This document shows, piece by piece, positions 53,930 to 62,759 of a stretch of 64,000 nt of DNA. Positions within the stretch are counted from its first letter, which is position 1, and every line of letters starts with the position of its first letter. Under the pieces are notes generated by a model. That model was not told the origin of the DNA and made no database searches. It saw nothing but the letters and a program-made list of their open reading frames with translations. This DNA is from Bacteroidota bacterium (GTDB taxonomy: Bacteria; Bacteroidota; Bacteroidia; Sphingobacteriales; Sphingobacteriaceae): positions 211,335 to 275,334 of the forward strand of contig JAMFRP010000038.1 of the NCBI GenBank assembly GCA_026224775.1. Reading direction: 5' to 3'. Both the position numbers and the translations under genes were made by a program.

Positions 53930-56900
53930 TCAATTATCTGCAATACTTTTTATATAACCTTTTTTTAACAATAATGGTATAATATCGCGCCCAGCAAGAT
54001 GCACCGCGTCTGATGATCCTCTGGTGGCTTCAATCCGTATACAAACCACTAAATTACCCGTGCCGTTTGCCATAGGCGCGAAAAACACATACCAGCCGTC
54101 ATTTATGCTTTGCTGTTTCCATATACGTTCGGGCGTACCTGTTTTTCCAGCAACACTTATGCCTAAAATTTCAGCTTTAGGGGCACTCTGCTCAATCATG
54201 TATTTAGTAATAGTAGCCGCGTACTGCGGATCATTAGCCAGTTTTATACCGGATTTCACAGGTTGCGGAATACCGTTCACTTTTAACACGAATCGGCTAG
54301 CTATCAATAGCCCACTATTGGCAACACCCGATACCAGCCTCGCAACCGCGGCAGGTGTAGCAATTAGTGCTCCCTGCCCCCATGCCATGCCCGATATACC
54401 TTTAGCACGGGTACGGTGGATATTATTAGGGTCATACTTTGGTTTGGTATTAAATTCTGTTTTGCGCCACAAGTCCTTCCATTTTTCTTCCTGTTGCTCA
54501 TTATCCGGAGCTTTGGTATAAAAATAACCACCAACTCCATGCAGAAACATTCCCGTTTTTAAATAGAGGTCGCCCATTTGTTCTTGCAGGTGTTCCTGGT
54601 TAGCTAACTTAATAAAGTAAACATTATTGGATTTAGAGATGGCGCGCTCAAGGGTGATTAGCCCTGTTTCATCCGGTTCCACACCTTTTGTCCGGATACG
54701 CTCAGCCATGCTTACATTAAACTTAACGTCATCTGCAGCCATACCAAGTTTATTAAATGATGCCATGGCGGTAAGTACCTTGGCGGTTGAACCTGGTTGT
54801 GTGGCATAAGTAAAGCCCAGATCGCTGGTCGTCATCCATTGCGATAACTTATTTTGTTCAGTGACAGGCATGGTCAACTGATCGTAATTATGTATTGGCG
54901 GCAGCGGGTAAACAGCAGAGGCCAGTACATCACCGGTTGCCGCTTCCATCACTACAACGGATACGCGATTATCCGCAAGTGATGTATCTGCAGCCAAGGT
55001 TTGCTGTATACCGGTCTGCAGTTCTGCATCTACCGACAATTGTACGTCACGGTTGCGCTTTTTAAATTGCGCTACCTCATCACTGTTAATACCTGCAATA
55101 AGCAAGGGCGCCAGCGCACTGTAATCTCGTTTTTGAACAGACATCTCCTTTACCCCCCGGGGTAAAAAGCGGTCTTCCTGGTAATGACTGGCCTGTACAT
55201 TATAATTAGTTACCGGCATTTGAAAACCACGCAATTCAGCGGCATGTTCATATTCGGCAAAATAACCATTTATACTACCGTTGAAAACACCTGTATTGGC
55301 ATCACCTGTCCAGAAGAACATTTGCGCATCAAATGGATAATATCGCGTAAGCCGTTTATGCATAGCCGAATCCAGGTCATATTGACCAGCCCCGGCGGTA
55401 TTTAATAAATCCTGCTGTTTCCTGATTAGTGAAGGGTCGCTCGTCGCCAATATGCGCCCCGACCGGTCATAGAGGGTACCGGCCTGTAGTTTATTCATTA
55501 GTATAGCGATGCGCGGATTATAACTAAACATACGGGCGCCGCTTTTATCTGCTACCAAAGCGGGCTTCACTATCCATTTATTACTTTCGAACAAGTAACT
55601 TGATATATTAATTACCAGCAATATAATGCCTATACACGCGGCCATTAAAGCAGGCACCAGGTTATGGTCCTGTTGTTTGGTAATAAATGACATTTGTACA
55701 GGTGTTCCTTTAACCCTTGATGCCGACAATAAAAATCCGGCGGCTAAAAAATTAGCAACCAGGGAAGAGCCCCCATAGCTTTCAAATGGTAATGCTACTC
55801 CCGATAATGGTAACGCCCCGGTAGACCCGCCCGCTATCAATAAAAACTGGATGAATGTGCAAATACCTATACCTGAACATAAATAAAAGAGAAAAGGTGC
55901 GCCTGTTCGCCGGCCAATAATTATGGATCGATGCAGGTATAACAGGAATAATAAAAATATAGCAACTATGCCCGTCCAACCAAACTCTTCGCCAATGGCA
56001 GGCAATATCATATCTGTATGTGCCTCCGGGATAGTTTTTGCAAAACCCCGGCCTACGCCCTGCCCGGTAATGCCCCCGCCCGACATGGCCCATAAACCGT
56101 TGGCTACCTGGTCGCCGCCGTAAACTTCGTTATTCCAGGCATCTTCCCATATCGCTTTGCGGTCCGACAAACGTTCTACCGGGCCAGGTATCAGCTTATC
56201 CAGGTGCGGTATTTTATCGATAGTTAAAAATCCGGATATGATGATCAGCGCCATAATAGCAGATTCACTTAACCGCCGGCCTTTAAACAGCATAACTACA
56301 ACCAGCATAATAGCCGTAATTAAGGTAGATAACCAAACATTTTTAAATAGCCAGGTAAGCAGCACATAAAACACCACCGCCATTGCCATTGAAATAAAAT
56401 CGCCGCGCGAGAAGGAAAAGAGAATAATGAAAGTGAAACAAATAATAATGGCAGGCCCCATATCGCCCAGTACGAGGAACAGAAAAAGTGTTGCACCTAT
56501 AGCTATTAATGCAAATGAAAAAAACGACCATCGTTTTCGCCAGGTGGCGTATTCACTGATGAATTTTTCATTGATGGCAAAGAAACCTGCCAGGAAAATA
56601 ATAACAAGGTATTTAACTATTTCGCTGGGTTGAAAGCCAAATAGATTCACTTTTACTCCACTGCCTTCAGGGCCCGAACCAAAAATAATGGTGAGCATCA
56701 ATAAAGCCATTGCAAGGATTATCCATGGCCAGCCGTTTGCTGCTTTAGGATAATTCTTGAATATGAACAGCCTATAAATACCTGAATCGGCGTTAAACCG
56801 CCTAATATTGCAGCATAACAATGCAATCATGGCTACAAACCCAAGCGCTAAATATATAAGTGAATCTTTAGCAAAAAAACGGTCACGCAAAGGGTCCTGT

Positions 56901-57988
56901 ATGCTAAGCAGCATTAAAAACGAAATGCCGGTAAGTATCATGATTAACGGCAGTATAACCTCGTCGGTGGCAGGAAATTTCAAGCTTAACAAGCCGTGCA
57001 TGATAAAAAAACACAAGAAAAAACTCAAAACTATAATTACATACCAAAAATTAAATTCGGCCGGTGTGCGAATGATAAGTGCTTTTTCCTTTTTAAGGAT
57101 ATTGAAATCTTTGGTTGACAACAGCCTGATAGTATGTGGCGAACGACTGAAATTAAAAGACTGGTCTTTATCCAAACTTTCAGTACCCATCGACCGGCCA
57201 AACTGGTAACCAGGTTGCAGCGGCAGTATAACAAATGCTTTACCCGCCGGTAGATCGTGAAACGCGTATTCGCCATTTGACCCTGTGCGGACATACGCGA
57301 TGATAGTTTGCAGGTGGCTTTGCCCCTGCGCATCGGCAACATAAGTTAGCTGGTAGCCATTACCCCTTATTGTTTTTACTTTGGTTTGATCCGTTTCCTC
57401 ATCGTTGAATGTACTATCCTGCGAAATAACCATTTGCAGACGTATCAATACCCCTCCGACAGGCGATCTTTTATCGAACACTTTGCCCTTTATGCTGTAG
57501 CCGCTTAAACTTATATCGGTTTGCTCCGGCAATTGTGGCGGATTATTTTTCTCCTGTAAAAATCGTGAAGAATCGTTACCGGTATAACCTAATAAGGCGC
57601 GGGACACCAAAACCCTGTCTTTAAATGATTGGCCGCCGGCAGCAAAGGCATCATCGGCATCGATATTATACCTTGATTTATTTAAATCGCCAATGTTATC
57701 AAACGTGGTACCGGTCATTTGCTTGGCAACTATGTTCCCGATAAGTTCTATGTCCTTTGAGTCGTCAAAGTAAAAACCTTTTTGCAGCAATTGTTTAAAA
57801 TTGCCCGCGGCGTCCTTTGCATTCAGGTTAACCATTGTGCCATCCTGCAGGCGTTTATCTACATCAACAAAACTTTGTTGGCTAACCTGGTATAGGCGCA
57901 GGAATAACAGCCCCAAAATCACACTCACAAGCAACAGGAACAAACGCTCCTTTTTTCGTGAAACTGATGTGGTTGTTGCCTGCGCCAT
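53930..57988 (-). CDS. Single-chain FtsW/RodA glycosyltransferase - penicillin-binding transpeptidase fusion
   Basis: 1352 residues. One membrane helix at the start (LFLLLVSVILGLLFLRLYQV), a periplasmic part with an Ig-like carboxypeptidase-regulatory domain (SIKGKVFDKRSPVGGVLIRL, SNGEYAFHDLPAGKAFVILP), then a SEDS core from about 310 to 760: GQGVGRGFAKTIPEAHTDMI, LPAIGEEFGWTGIVAI and GVALPFESYGGSSLVANFLA. After one more helix follows the class B PBP: TLYDRSGRILATSD, catalytic S1067-T-A-K, S1120-N-N and K1282-T-G-T. SEDS proteins polymerise lipid II and bPBPs crosslink it; normally they are two polypeptides (RodA-PBP2, FtsW-FtsI). Here both activities and a periplasmic domain are in one chain. 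Position in the kinase/phosphatase/FHA operon implies control by phosphorylation. Confidence 0.93.
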   Translation of the reverse strand: MAQATTTSVSRKKERLFLLLVSVILGLLFLRLYQVSQQSFVDVDKRLQDGTMVNLNAKDAAGNFKQLLQKGFYFDDSKDIELIGNIVAKQMTGTTFDNIGDLNKSRYNIDADDAFAAGGQSFKDRVLVSRALLGYTGNDSSRFLQEKNNPPQLPEQTDISLSGYSIKGKVFDKRSPVGGVLIRLQMVISQDSTFNDEETDQTKVKTIRGNGYQLTYVADAQGQSHLQTIIAYVRTGSNGEYAFHDLPAGKAFVILPLQPGYQFGRSMGTESLDKDQSFNFSRSPHTIRLLSTKDFNILKKEKALIIRTPAEFNFWYVIIVLSFFLCFFIMHGLLSLKFPATDEVILPLIMILTGISFLMLLSIQDPLRDRFFAKDSLIYLALGFVAMIALLCCNIRRFNADSGIYRLFIFKNYPKAANGWPWIILAMALLMLTIIFGSGPEGSGVKVNLFGFQPSEIVKYLVIIFLAGFFAINEKFISEYATWRKRWSFFSFALIAIGATLFLFLVLGDMGPAIIICFTFIILFSFSRGDFISMAMAVVFYVLLTWLFKNVWLSTLITAIMLVVVMLFKGRRLSESAIMALIIISGFLTIDKIPHLDKLIPGPVERLSDRKAIWEDAWNNEVYGGDQVANGLWAMSGGGITGQGVGRGFAKTIPEAHTDMILPAIGEEFGWTGIVAIFLLFLLYLHRSIIIGRRTGAPFLFYLCSGIGICTFIQFLLIAGGSTGALPLSGVALPFESYGGSSLVANFLAAGFLLSASRVKGTPVQMSFITKQQDHNLVPALMAACIGIILLVINISSYLFESNKWIVKPALVADKSGARMFSYNPRIAILMNKLQAGTLYDRSGRILATSDPSLIRKQQDLLNTAGAGQYDLDSAMHKRLTRYYPFDAQMFFWTGDANTGVFNGSINGYFAEYEHAAELRGFQMPVTNYNVQASHYQEDRFLPRGVKEMSVQKRDYSALAPLLIAGINSDEVAQFKKRNRDVQLSVDAELQTGIQQTLAADTSLADNRVSVVVMEAATGDVLASAVYPLPPIHNYDQLTMPVTEQNKLSQWMTTSDLGFTYATQPGSTAKVLTAMASFNKLGMAADDVKFNVSMAERIRTKGVEPDETGLITLERAISKSNNVYFIKLANQEHLQEQMGDLYLKTGMFLHGVGGYFYTKAPDNEQQEEKWKDLWRKTEFNTKPKYDPNNIHRTRAKGISGMAWGQGALIATPAAVARLVSGVANSGLLIASRFVLKVNGIPQPVKSGIKLANDPQYAATITKYMIEQSAPKAEILGISVAGKTGTPERIWKQQSINDGWYVFFAPMANGTGNLVVCIRIEATRGSSDAVHLAGRDIIPLLLKKGYIKSIADN

Positions 57989-57992
57989 TGGT

Positions 57993-59387
57993 TTATTTGG
58001 TTTTAACAGGTAATGAATCGGCCTTTAACGCCAATGCGGGTAGTTGGCCGCCAAAATATTTTTTATCTGGCAGTGTAAAAGATTGACGGATTGCTGATTT
58101 GCAATTATTGAATCGCACGTTTTTAAGCGACAGTACGTTTCCTGTTACATCAATCCCGATAGTAAAACCGCTGAATGATAAACTATCTAACACAATGTGC
58201 CTGCATTTTGAAGATAAGATAATAGCAGGACCATTATAACCAGTATCGCATTGCAGTACAATATTCCCTTTTGCTTTAAGTAATAATGAGTCGTTATCAA
58301 TCCTGATAGCCTGGCTAATAATAATCGGGCCGGCAAAAGCGGTATCTGTAAGTATAATGGATTGCCCTTTTGCATTGTTTATTGCTTGCTGCAATTTAAT
58401 TTCTCCTTTGCTGAGGATCTTTTTAGCAGGAATGATTATTTTAACAACCGGTGGCAACGTATATAAATAAATGCTGGCACCCAGGAATATCAATGCCAGG
58501 ATAGCAAAAAGGATAGCGGCAGTATTATTATTTCTTTGACGAACAGATACGCCTACTACGGTCTGTTCGAGTTGTTCCACTGCCGGTTGCGATTTAGTAG
58601 CACTTTCCGTGACTTTATTTGCCGTATACTTTTGTGGTGTTTTGTCGTTTTGCACCAATACTACAGTAACATTATCCCGGCCTCCTTTTTCATTGGCCAT
58701 ATCAATAAGCAACCTGGTTTTTTCTTTTAAAGAACCGGTCCGGCTTAAAATAGAAGCCATTTCACTGCTGTTTACCATGTCCGACAAGCCATCGCTACAT
58801 AAAAGCAACAGGTCACCCGGCAAAAAAGGTGATTGGCCGGTTTCTATATAATCAGCATGTTGGTTTAAGTTTTCTTCAAATCCCAGGGCCTTGTTAATTT
58901 CGTTTCTGCGGGGATGTTCCATCGCGGCTTGTTCAGTTAAACGGCCGGATTCTTCCAGGAAACCAACGAAAGACTGATCGTGGGATATTTTTACTAATGA
59001 ACCATCGCGGAATAAATATAGCCGGGTATCGCCCACATGCGCGTAGTAAAACAAGTTAGCCGATATATCAGCCAGTGCAACAGTAGCAACGCAGCTCATT
59101 TCCTGGTATTTGTTATTGCGTTTCTTTTCAGCAATAACACGTTCATTGGCTAAATGAAAGCATTCAACAAGCATGGAGATTGCTTCTTTAAAAGGTTTCC
59201 CGGCGCACTCAATCACAGCTGCTTGTGCCTGTTCGGCTGCTATTTCGCCTCCGGCATAACCGCCTACACCATCAATAACAGAAGCCAGTATAAATTTACC
59301 GCCGTGAACCTGTTGCGCGATAAATAGGTCCTCGTTGTTTTCACGTTGCTTGCCGGTGTCGGATAATCCGAAAAATTGCTCATTCAT
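57993..59387 (-). CDS. PP2C-type Ser/Thr phosphatase with membrane anchor and periplasmic domain
   Basis: 464 residues. The N-terminal 245 are a PP2C domain: FILASVIDGVGGYAGGEIAA (metal aspartate), SCVATVALADISANLFYYAH, VGDTRLYLFRDGSLVKISHD, DLLLLCSDGLSDMV and EKGGRDNVTVVLVQND. One membrane helix near 285-310 (AAILFAILALIFLGASIYLY) leads to a 150-residue periplasmic part with short repeated strands (QSIILTDTAFAGPIIISQAI, HIVLDSLSFSGFTIGIDVTG), resembling a right-handed beta-helix. It should reverse the operon kinase, like PstP. The overlap of 8 nt with the 32-codon gene ahead and 4 bp before the SEDS fusion mark tight coupling. Confidence 0.92.
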   Translation of the reverse strand: MNEQFFGLSDTGKQRENNEDLFIAQQVHGGKFILASVIDGVGGYAGGEIAAEQAQAAVIECAGKPFKEAISMLVECFHLANERVIAEKKRNNKYQEMSCVATVALADISANLFYYAHVGDTRLYLFRDGSLVKISHDQSFVGFLEESGRLTEQAAMEHPRRNEINKALGFEENLNQHADYIETGQSPFLPGDLLLLCSDGLSDMVNSSEMASILSRTGSLKEKTRLLIDMANEKGGRDNVTVVLVQNDKTPQKYTANKVTESATKSQPAVEQLEQTVVGVSVRQRNNNTAAILFAILALIFLGASIYLYTLPPVVKIIIPAKKILSKGEIKLQQAINNAKGQSIILTDTAFAGPIIISQAIRIDNDSLLLKAKGNIVLQCDTGYNGPAIILSSKCRHIVLDSLSFSGFTIGIDVTGNVLSLKNVRFNNCKSAIRQSFTLPDKKYFGGQLPALALKADSLPVKTK

Positions 59388-59478
59388 TTATCTCACGTGA
59401 TTTTTTGATGTCGTAAAAATGTGAAACCAGCAATGCCACGCTAACAATTAATAACCCTATGGACAGTACTTGTGACAT
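59380..59478 (-). CDS. 32-residue single-span membrane peptide in the kinase operon
   Basis: Read from the ATG at 59478 it gives MSQVLSIGLLIVSVALLVSH, then FYDIKKSREINE and a TGA. Twenty residues of hydrophobic helix are followed by a charged cytoplasmic-type tail. Its stop overlaps the phosphatase start (ATGAATGA), and its start is 2 bp from the end of the preceding gene's stop, so it fits the operon without a gap and would explain the otherwise empty 93 bp. Such mini-proteins often tune membrane enzymes; function here is unknown. It is too short for ordinary gene calls, and could be a chance frame. Confidence 0.6.
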   Translation of the reverse strand: MSQVLSIGLLIVSVALLVSHFYDIKKSREINE

Positions 59479-59480
59479 AT

Positions 59481-60431
59481 TTATGATTTGAAAATATTTA
59501 TACCAACAATGCCGTTCAACAATATTTTAGAATTTACAGGCAGTTCCTGCCATGCGGGTGAATTGATATCGCTCCTAGGCACATTTTCTTCATTCAAAAT
59601 AGTTTGTTCACCTACAGATGCCACGTAAAATTTGCTATCCGCCTTATTAAAACGGATCAAAAGGTGCGGAGTATTCACCCACTCCGAAGGAATCCTAAAG
59701 ATGTACGGTTCTTCTCTTTCCTCATCCCCACCCGAAACTATAATTTCCTCATCATTCATCAGAAACTCTACCTTTTTACCGGCTAACTGTTTTTCAGGGA
59801 GGATGATTTCCAGCCTTGCCAGGTATTTTTCCTTTTTCTTTACCGCATCTTTTTCGTCGTATGACAAATCAGCTAAATAAGGGATTTCATAATATCCCTC
59901 ACTGTAATAATTAAAGCCATTAAGTATGTCCTCGCTAATATCAAATGTTTGCGCTATGCCCGTTTGCCGGGGTATAAAAGTTACCCGCAGGTTTTCTTCT
60001 TTCTTGTTGCTGCCTGGCAATAACTTGCCTATAAACCCTATATCGCCCCTTGCATAATCAGGATGCGATACCAGGCGAAATACCCATTTAGAGCTTGAAG
60101 GCTCGACTGTTTTGCCCGCTTCGCGGTATTGCTTTAATAACTCGTAAAATCTTTTTACGCTTTCATTTACGATCAGCCCCAGGATGCCTGTTTTGTTATT
60201 GATGAACTCCTTATAATCTTCAGCATTAAGACTGATGATGTATTCATGGTAAAATACGATGCGCCCCGCGAATGATAATTGACGGATGCTATCAGTAAAC
60301 TTGTCTATAATATAATTATAAACATCATCTGGGCTAAGCATAAGCTGCTTTTTATTTTTGCCGGTATTTTCACTGGTTAAAAACCAATCATGAATGCCGA
60401 TACGCTGCCAGATAGAAGGTTTTGGATCCAT
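59481..60431 (-). CDS. FhaA-like protein with degenerate FHA C-terminus
   Basis: 316 residues. The N-terminal half (DVYNYIIDKFTDSIRQLSFA then GRIVFYHEYIISLN) is helical and recalls the DUF3662 domain of mycobacterial FhaA in layout. The last 80 residues (YIFRIPSEWVNTPHLLIRFN, SKFYVASVGEQTILNEENVP, NSKILLNGIVGINIF) look like an FHA sandwich that has lost the canonical GR...SxxH core, so phosphothreonine binding is doubtful. It starts within the kinase stop (TAATG), implying translational coupling. A scaffold between kinase and wall enzymes is the most likely role. Confidence 0.7.
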   Translation of the reverse strand: MDPKPSIWQRIGIHDWFLTSENTGKNKKQLMLSPDDVYNYIIDKFTDSIRQLSFAGRIVFYHEYIISLNAEDYKEFINNKTGILGLIVNESVKRFYELLKQYREAGKTVEPSSSKWVFRLVSHPDYARGDIGFIGKLLPGSNKKEENLRVTFIPRQTGIAQTFDISEDILNGFNYYSEGYYEIPYLADLSYDEKDAVKKKEKYLARLEIILPEKQLAGKKVEFLMNDEEIIVSGGDEEREEPYIFRIPSEWVNTPHLLIRFNKADSKFYVASVGEQTILNEENVPRSDINSPAWQELPVNSKILLNGIVGINIFKS

Positions 60432-61729
60432 TAGTTCTGATTTTTATTTGTTGTATCCATATTGGTGCTGTCTGTATTTCCCGCTTTATTTTGCTCCGAT
60501 CGTATAACATCCTGAATCGTACTTTGTGTAGTAGAATCTGCCTGTTTTCGTTTGTTTTGATAATCGGTGTTTTCTTTTTCCGGAACTATAGGTGGGCTAC
60601 TGTCGGGCTTGGCGATAGAATCGGGCACAGTGTGTGGTATAGCTTTTTCTACAGGCCTGTTTTTACTCAACAAGGTGTAAGTGTTATAAGCTAAAGAAAA
60701 CAAGAGCATGATAACCAATACTGCAAAAGCAAGAGAGGAAATTATCATTTTTCCATCGCCGGCATTGGATTGCGCCAATGGAATTTCCGCCTTGATTTCC
60801 TTAGCTATCTCTGTTTTTATTTCAGCTACGCTGCTTTGTGCTATCGCTTCGTGTAGCTCTGTTCCGTCACTATAGCGCCCCTCAGGCTGTTTTTCCAGGC
60901 ACCTGCCAATTAAGGTCAGCAACCACCCCGGCACCTGCATCTCTCTTTCCTGCTGCGCGTTTGGCCAGCTCTTCGGCAGGTTTTCCCTACGCAGTTTCAG
61001 CAAATCCGGTACAGGTGACTCCATGTGCGCGAGCATTACCGTATTCCTCGCTGTTTCCCCGTTGTCACCCAGCGGGAACGGCACCTGCCCCGCCAGCAAT
61101 TCGTAAAGTATGATGCCGTAACTGTAGATATCTGTTCCGAAAAGCATCTTGCCTTCGTTTTGCTCCGGCGCCATGAATTCTATCGCCCCCGCATGCCGCA
61201 TGCTGCTCCGCCTTTGCTCATCTGACATTACTGACAGCCCAAAGTCGAGCAATACATAATTCCCTGAATGGATATTGAACTTTACATTGTTACTTTTAAT
61301 ATCGCCATGTTTTACACCTACTTTATGGCAGTGCGACAAGGCACAGGCCAGCTGGTCGGCCAGCTTAATGGTTTCCTTAATGGTAAATATCTTTTCATTT
61401 GGCGCTTTCAGCAATTCTTCCAGGTCTGGGCCTTCAATAAATTCCATCTCGATGAAAGGGAAGGAACCGCTCTCGGTAATGCCTGAATTAAGGATCTTAA
61501 CGACATTAGGGTTTGGAACTTCATTTACCTTTTTCAGTTTTTCTACCTCATTTATAAAGTTCCGGTAGTTTTTATCTTCCATGCTTTCGCTATGGATTGG
61601 AGTGGGTAATATTTTAACGGCAGTAATTATTGGCCCTATTCGCCTTCCTTTATATACTGAGCCCTGGCCGCCTGTACGCAGGGCGCCCATGTTCTCTAAT
61701 CCCGTAGTTATTGTAAATATTTTGCTCAT
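60431..61729 (-). CDS. Membrane-anchored Ser/Thr protein kinase (PknB-like, no PASTA)
   Basis: 432 residues. Hanks-type kinase: glycine loop GALRTGGQGSVYKG, ATP lysine K39 (ITAVKI), catalytic loop HGDIKSNN (D143; HGD instead of the usual HRD), DFG at 162-164 and APE at 187-189. A single membrane helix lies at 328-353 (AFAVLVIMLLFSLAYNTYTL). The outer part is only about 80 residues, polar and Ser/Thr/Asn/Lys-rich, without PASTA repeats, so it would not sense muropeptides in the usual PknB way. It begins the run FHA-PP2C-SEDS/PBP-FHA and likely phosphorylates FHA partners. Lack of the HRD arginine suggests no activation-loop dependence. Confidence 0.93.
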   Translation of the reverse strand: MSKIFTITTGLENMGALRTGGQGSVYKGRRIGPIITAVKILPTPIHSESMEDKNYRNFINEVEKLKKVNEVPNPNVVKILNSGITESGSFPFIEMEFIEGPDLEELLKAPNEKIFTIKETIKLADQLACALSHCHKVGVKHGDIKSNNVKFNIHSGNYVLLDFGLSVMSDEQRRSSMRHAGAIEFMAPEQNEGKMLFGTDIYSYGIILYELLAGQVPFPLGDNGETARNTVMLAHMESPVPDLLKLRRENLPKSWPNAQQEREMQVPGWLLTLIGRCLEKQPEGRYSDGTELHEAIAQSSVAEIKTEIAKEIKAEIPLAQSNAGDGKMIISSLAFAVLVIMLLFSLAYNTYTLLSKNRPVEKAIPHTVPDSIAKPDSSPPIVPEKENTDYQNKRKQADSTTQSTIQDVIRSEQNKAGNTDSTNMDTTNKNQN

Positions 61730-61735
61730 GCTGAT

Positions 61736-61748
61736 CGTTCAGTCAATT
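61736..61748. promoter_or_regulatory. TetR-like half site in front of the kinase gene
   Basis: CGTTCAGTCAATT, 7 bp before the kinase start codon, equals 13 bases of the inverted repeat at 44563-44575 upstream of susC. Here the mate arm is incomplete. Confidence 0.35.
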
Positions 61749-61806
61749 GCCTAATTAACGTAAACATATGTATTAAGTTTATTAGCGAGCCAAATAAATA
61801 TAACAT

Positions 61807-62454
61807 TCATAAAAAATCGTCTGCAAAAATCGTTTTAATATTTTTTGTATTAGTGGAGATTGTATGTGATGCTAAATGACAGAGATAGTTTGAGTTTAGG
61901 TTAATTTTTATAAAATATGCTATTTTATCTTCTATGCTTGTATGATTTTTAGAAACATCGAATGAATCAGGAGACAATGAGAAGCCTTTTCCCAATAATT
62001 TTATGGCAGCTTCTTTTTTAGTCCAGAGGTCGTAAAATTTTAAACATTTATCCCGGGAACTTTGAATGTTATGCCATTCTTGTAAAGTAAAACAACTTTT
62101 AAACAGGTCGAAGTCAACTTCTCTAATTTCTTCAATATCGACTCCAATTTCCTCATCGCTAAAAGCACAAACTACCACATTTCCAGAATGAGATATATTA
62201 AAATGAAACTGGGATTTCTGAAAAAAGGGTTTGCCATAATCATTATAGATAATTTGGCTATCTTCCTTATCTATACCTAAATCTTCAATTACTCTATTTA
62301 TCAATATTTTCCCGAGAAGTGTGGCCTGGGCATCATTCCAATTGCAAAATTTAGATATTCGGCTTTGTTCAAACAGCGAAAGAACAGGCAGATATTTTTC
62401 CATTAAGCTATAATGATTCGCAGAATCTAAATAAGAATAAAATAGCGTTATCAC
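61807..62454 (-). CDS. 4'-phosphopantetheinyl transferase, Sfp type
   Basis: 215 residues. Signature motifs: FHFNISHSGNVVVCAFSDE, IGVDIEEIREVDFD with the metal aspartate/glutamate pair, and FYDLWTKKEAAIKLLGKGFS (W-x2-KEA). It moves phosphopantetheine from CoA to the serine of carrier domains. The peptide synthetase at 49029-53000 contains one such domain, so this is its probable partner although the genes are 9 kb apart and divergent in orientation. It lies 77 bp upstream of the kinase gene on the same strand and may be the first gene of that operon. Confidence 0.93.
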   Translation of the reverse strand: MITLFYSYLDSANHYSLMEKYLPVLSLFEQSRISKFCNWNDAQATLLGKILINRVIEDLGIDKEDSQIIYNDYGKPFFQKSQFHFNISHSGNVVVCAFSDEEIGVDIEEIREVDFDLFKSCFTLQEWHNIQSSRDKCLKFYDLWTKKEAAIKLLGKGFSLSPDSFDVSKNHTSIEDKIAYFIKINLNSNYLCHLASHTISTNTKNIKTIFADDFL

Positions 62455-62759
62455 GGTTTAAATATTTTTTCAAACTGCAGGCACCATAGCTTCCCGATTT
62501 TATTTTGCCCAAGCAGATACTGATGCCATACCTCAAGGTAAAAGTAATTCTATTTTATGTAATTTCTTCAAATGAGACCCCGCCTGTTTAAATTCCGGAA
62601 TCAGCGCTTTTTCGGCAAAGAGCGCTAGATACTTTATATCTAGCGCTCTTTTATTTTTACCACAACTTAATATTAATCATCAATTAGCTCGCAATTGATG
62701 ATCAATATCTTATACCGATTTCATAGGAAAAACTCGATACTTAGCTAAAGTTTCCGTGG
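62455..62759. other. Intergenic region with tRNA-like fragment and strong hairpin
   Basis: 305 bp without a gene. GAGACCCCGCCTGTTTAAATT and TCCGGAATCAGCGC (62575-62608) have the look of a tRNA variable loop and T arm, but no cloverleaf can be built. A terminator hairpin follows. Confidence 0.45.
62617..62656 (+). terminator. Strong hairpin with T-run, no gene in front
   Basis: AAAGAGCGCTAGATA (62617-62631) pairs perfectly with TATCTAGCGCTCTTT (62637-62651) over CTTTA, followed by TATTTTT. No plus-strand gene precedes it within the interval, so it may belong to a lost tRNA or a small RNA. Confidence 0.7.

Noticed and set aside
54024..54521. 165-residue plus-strand frame
   Set aside because: Antisense to the transpeptidase domain of the SEDS-PBP fusion; low-complexity composition.
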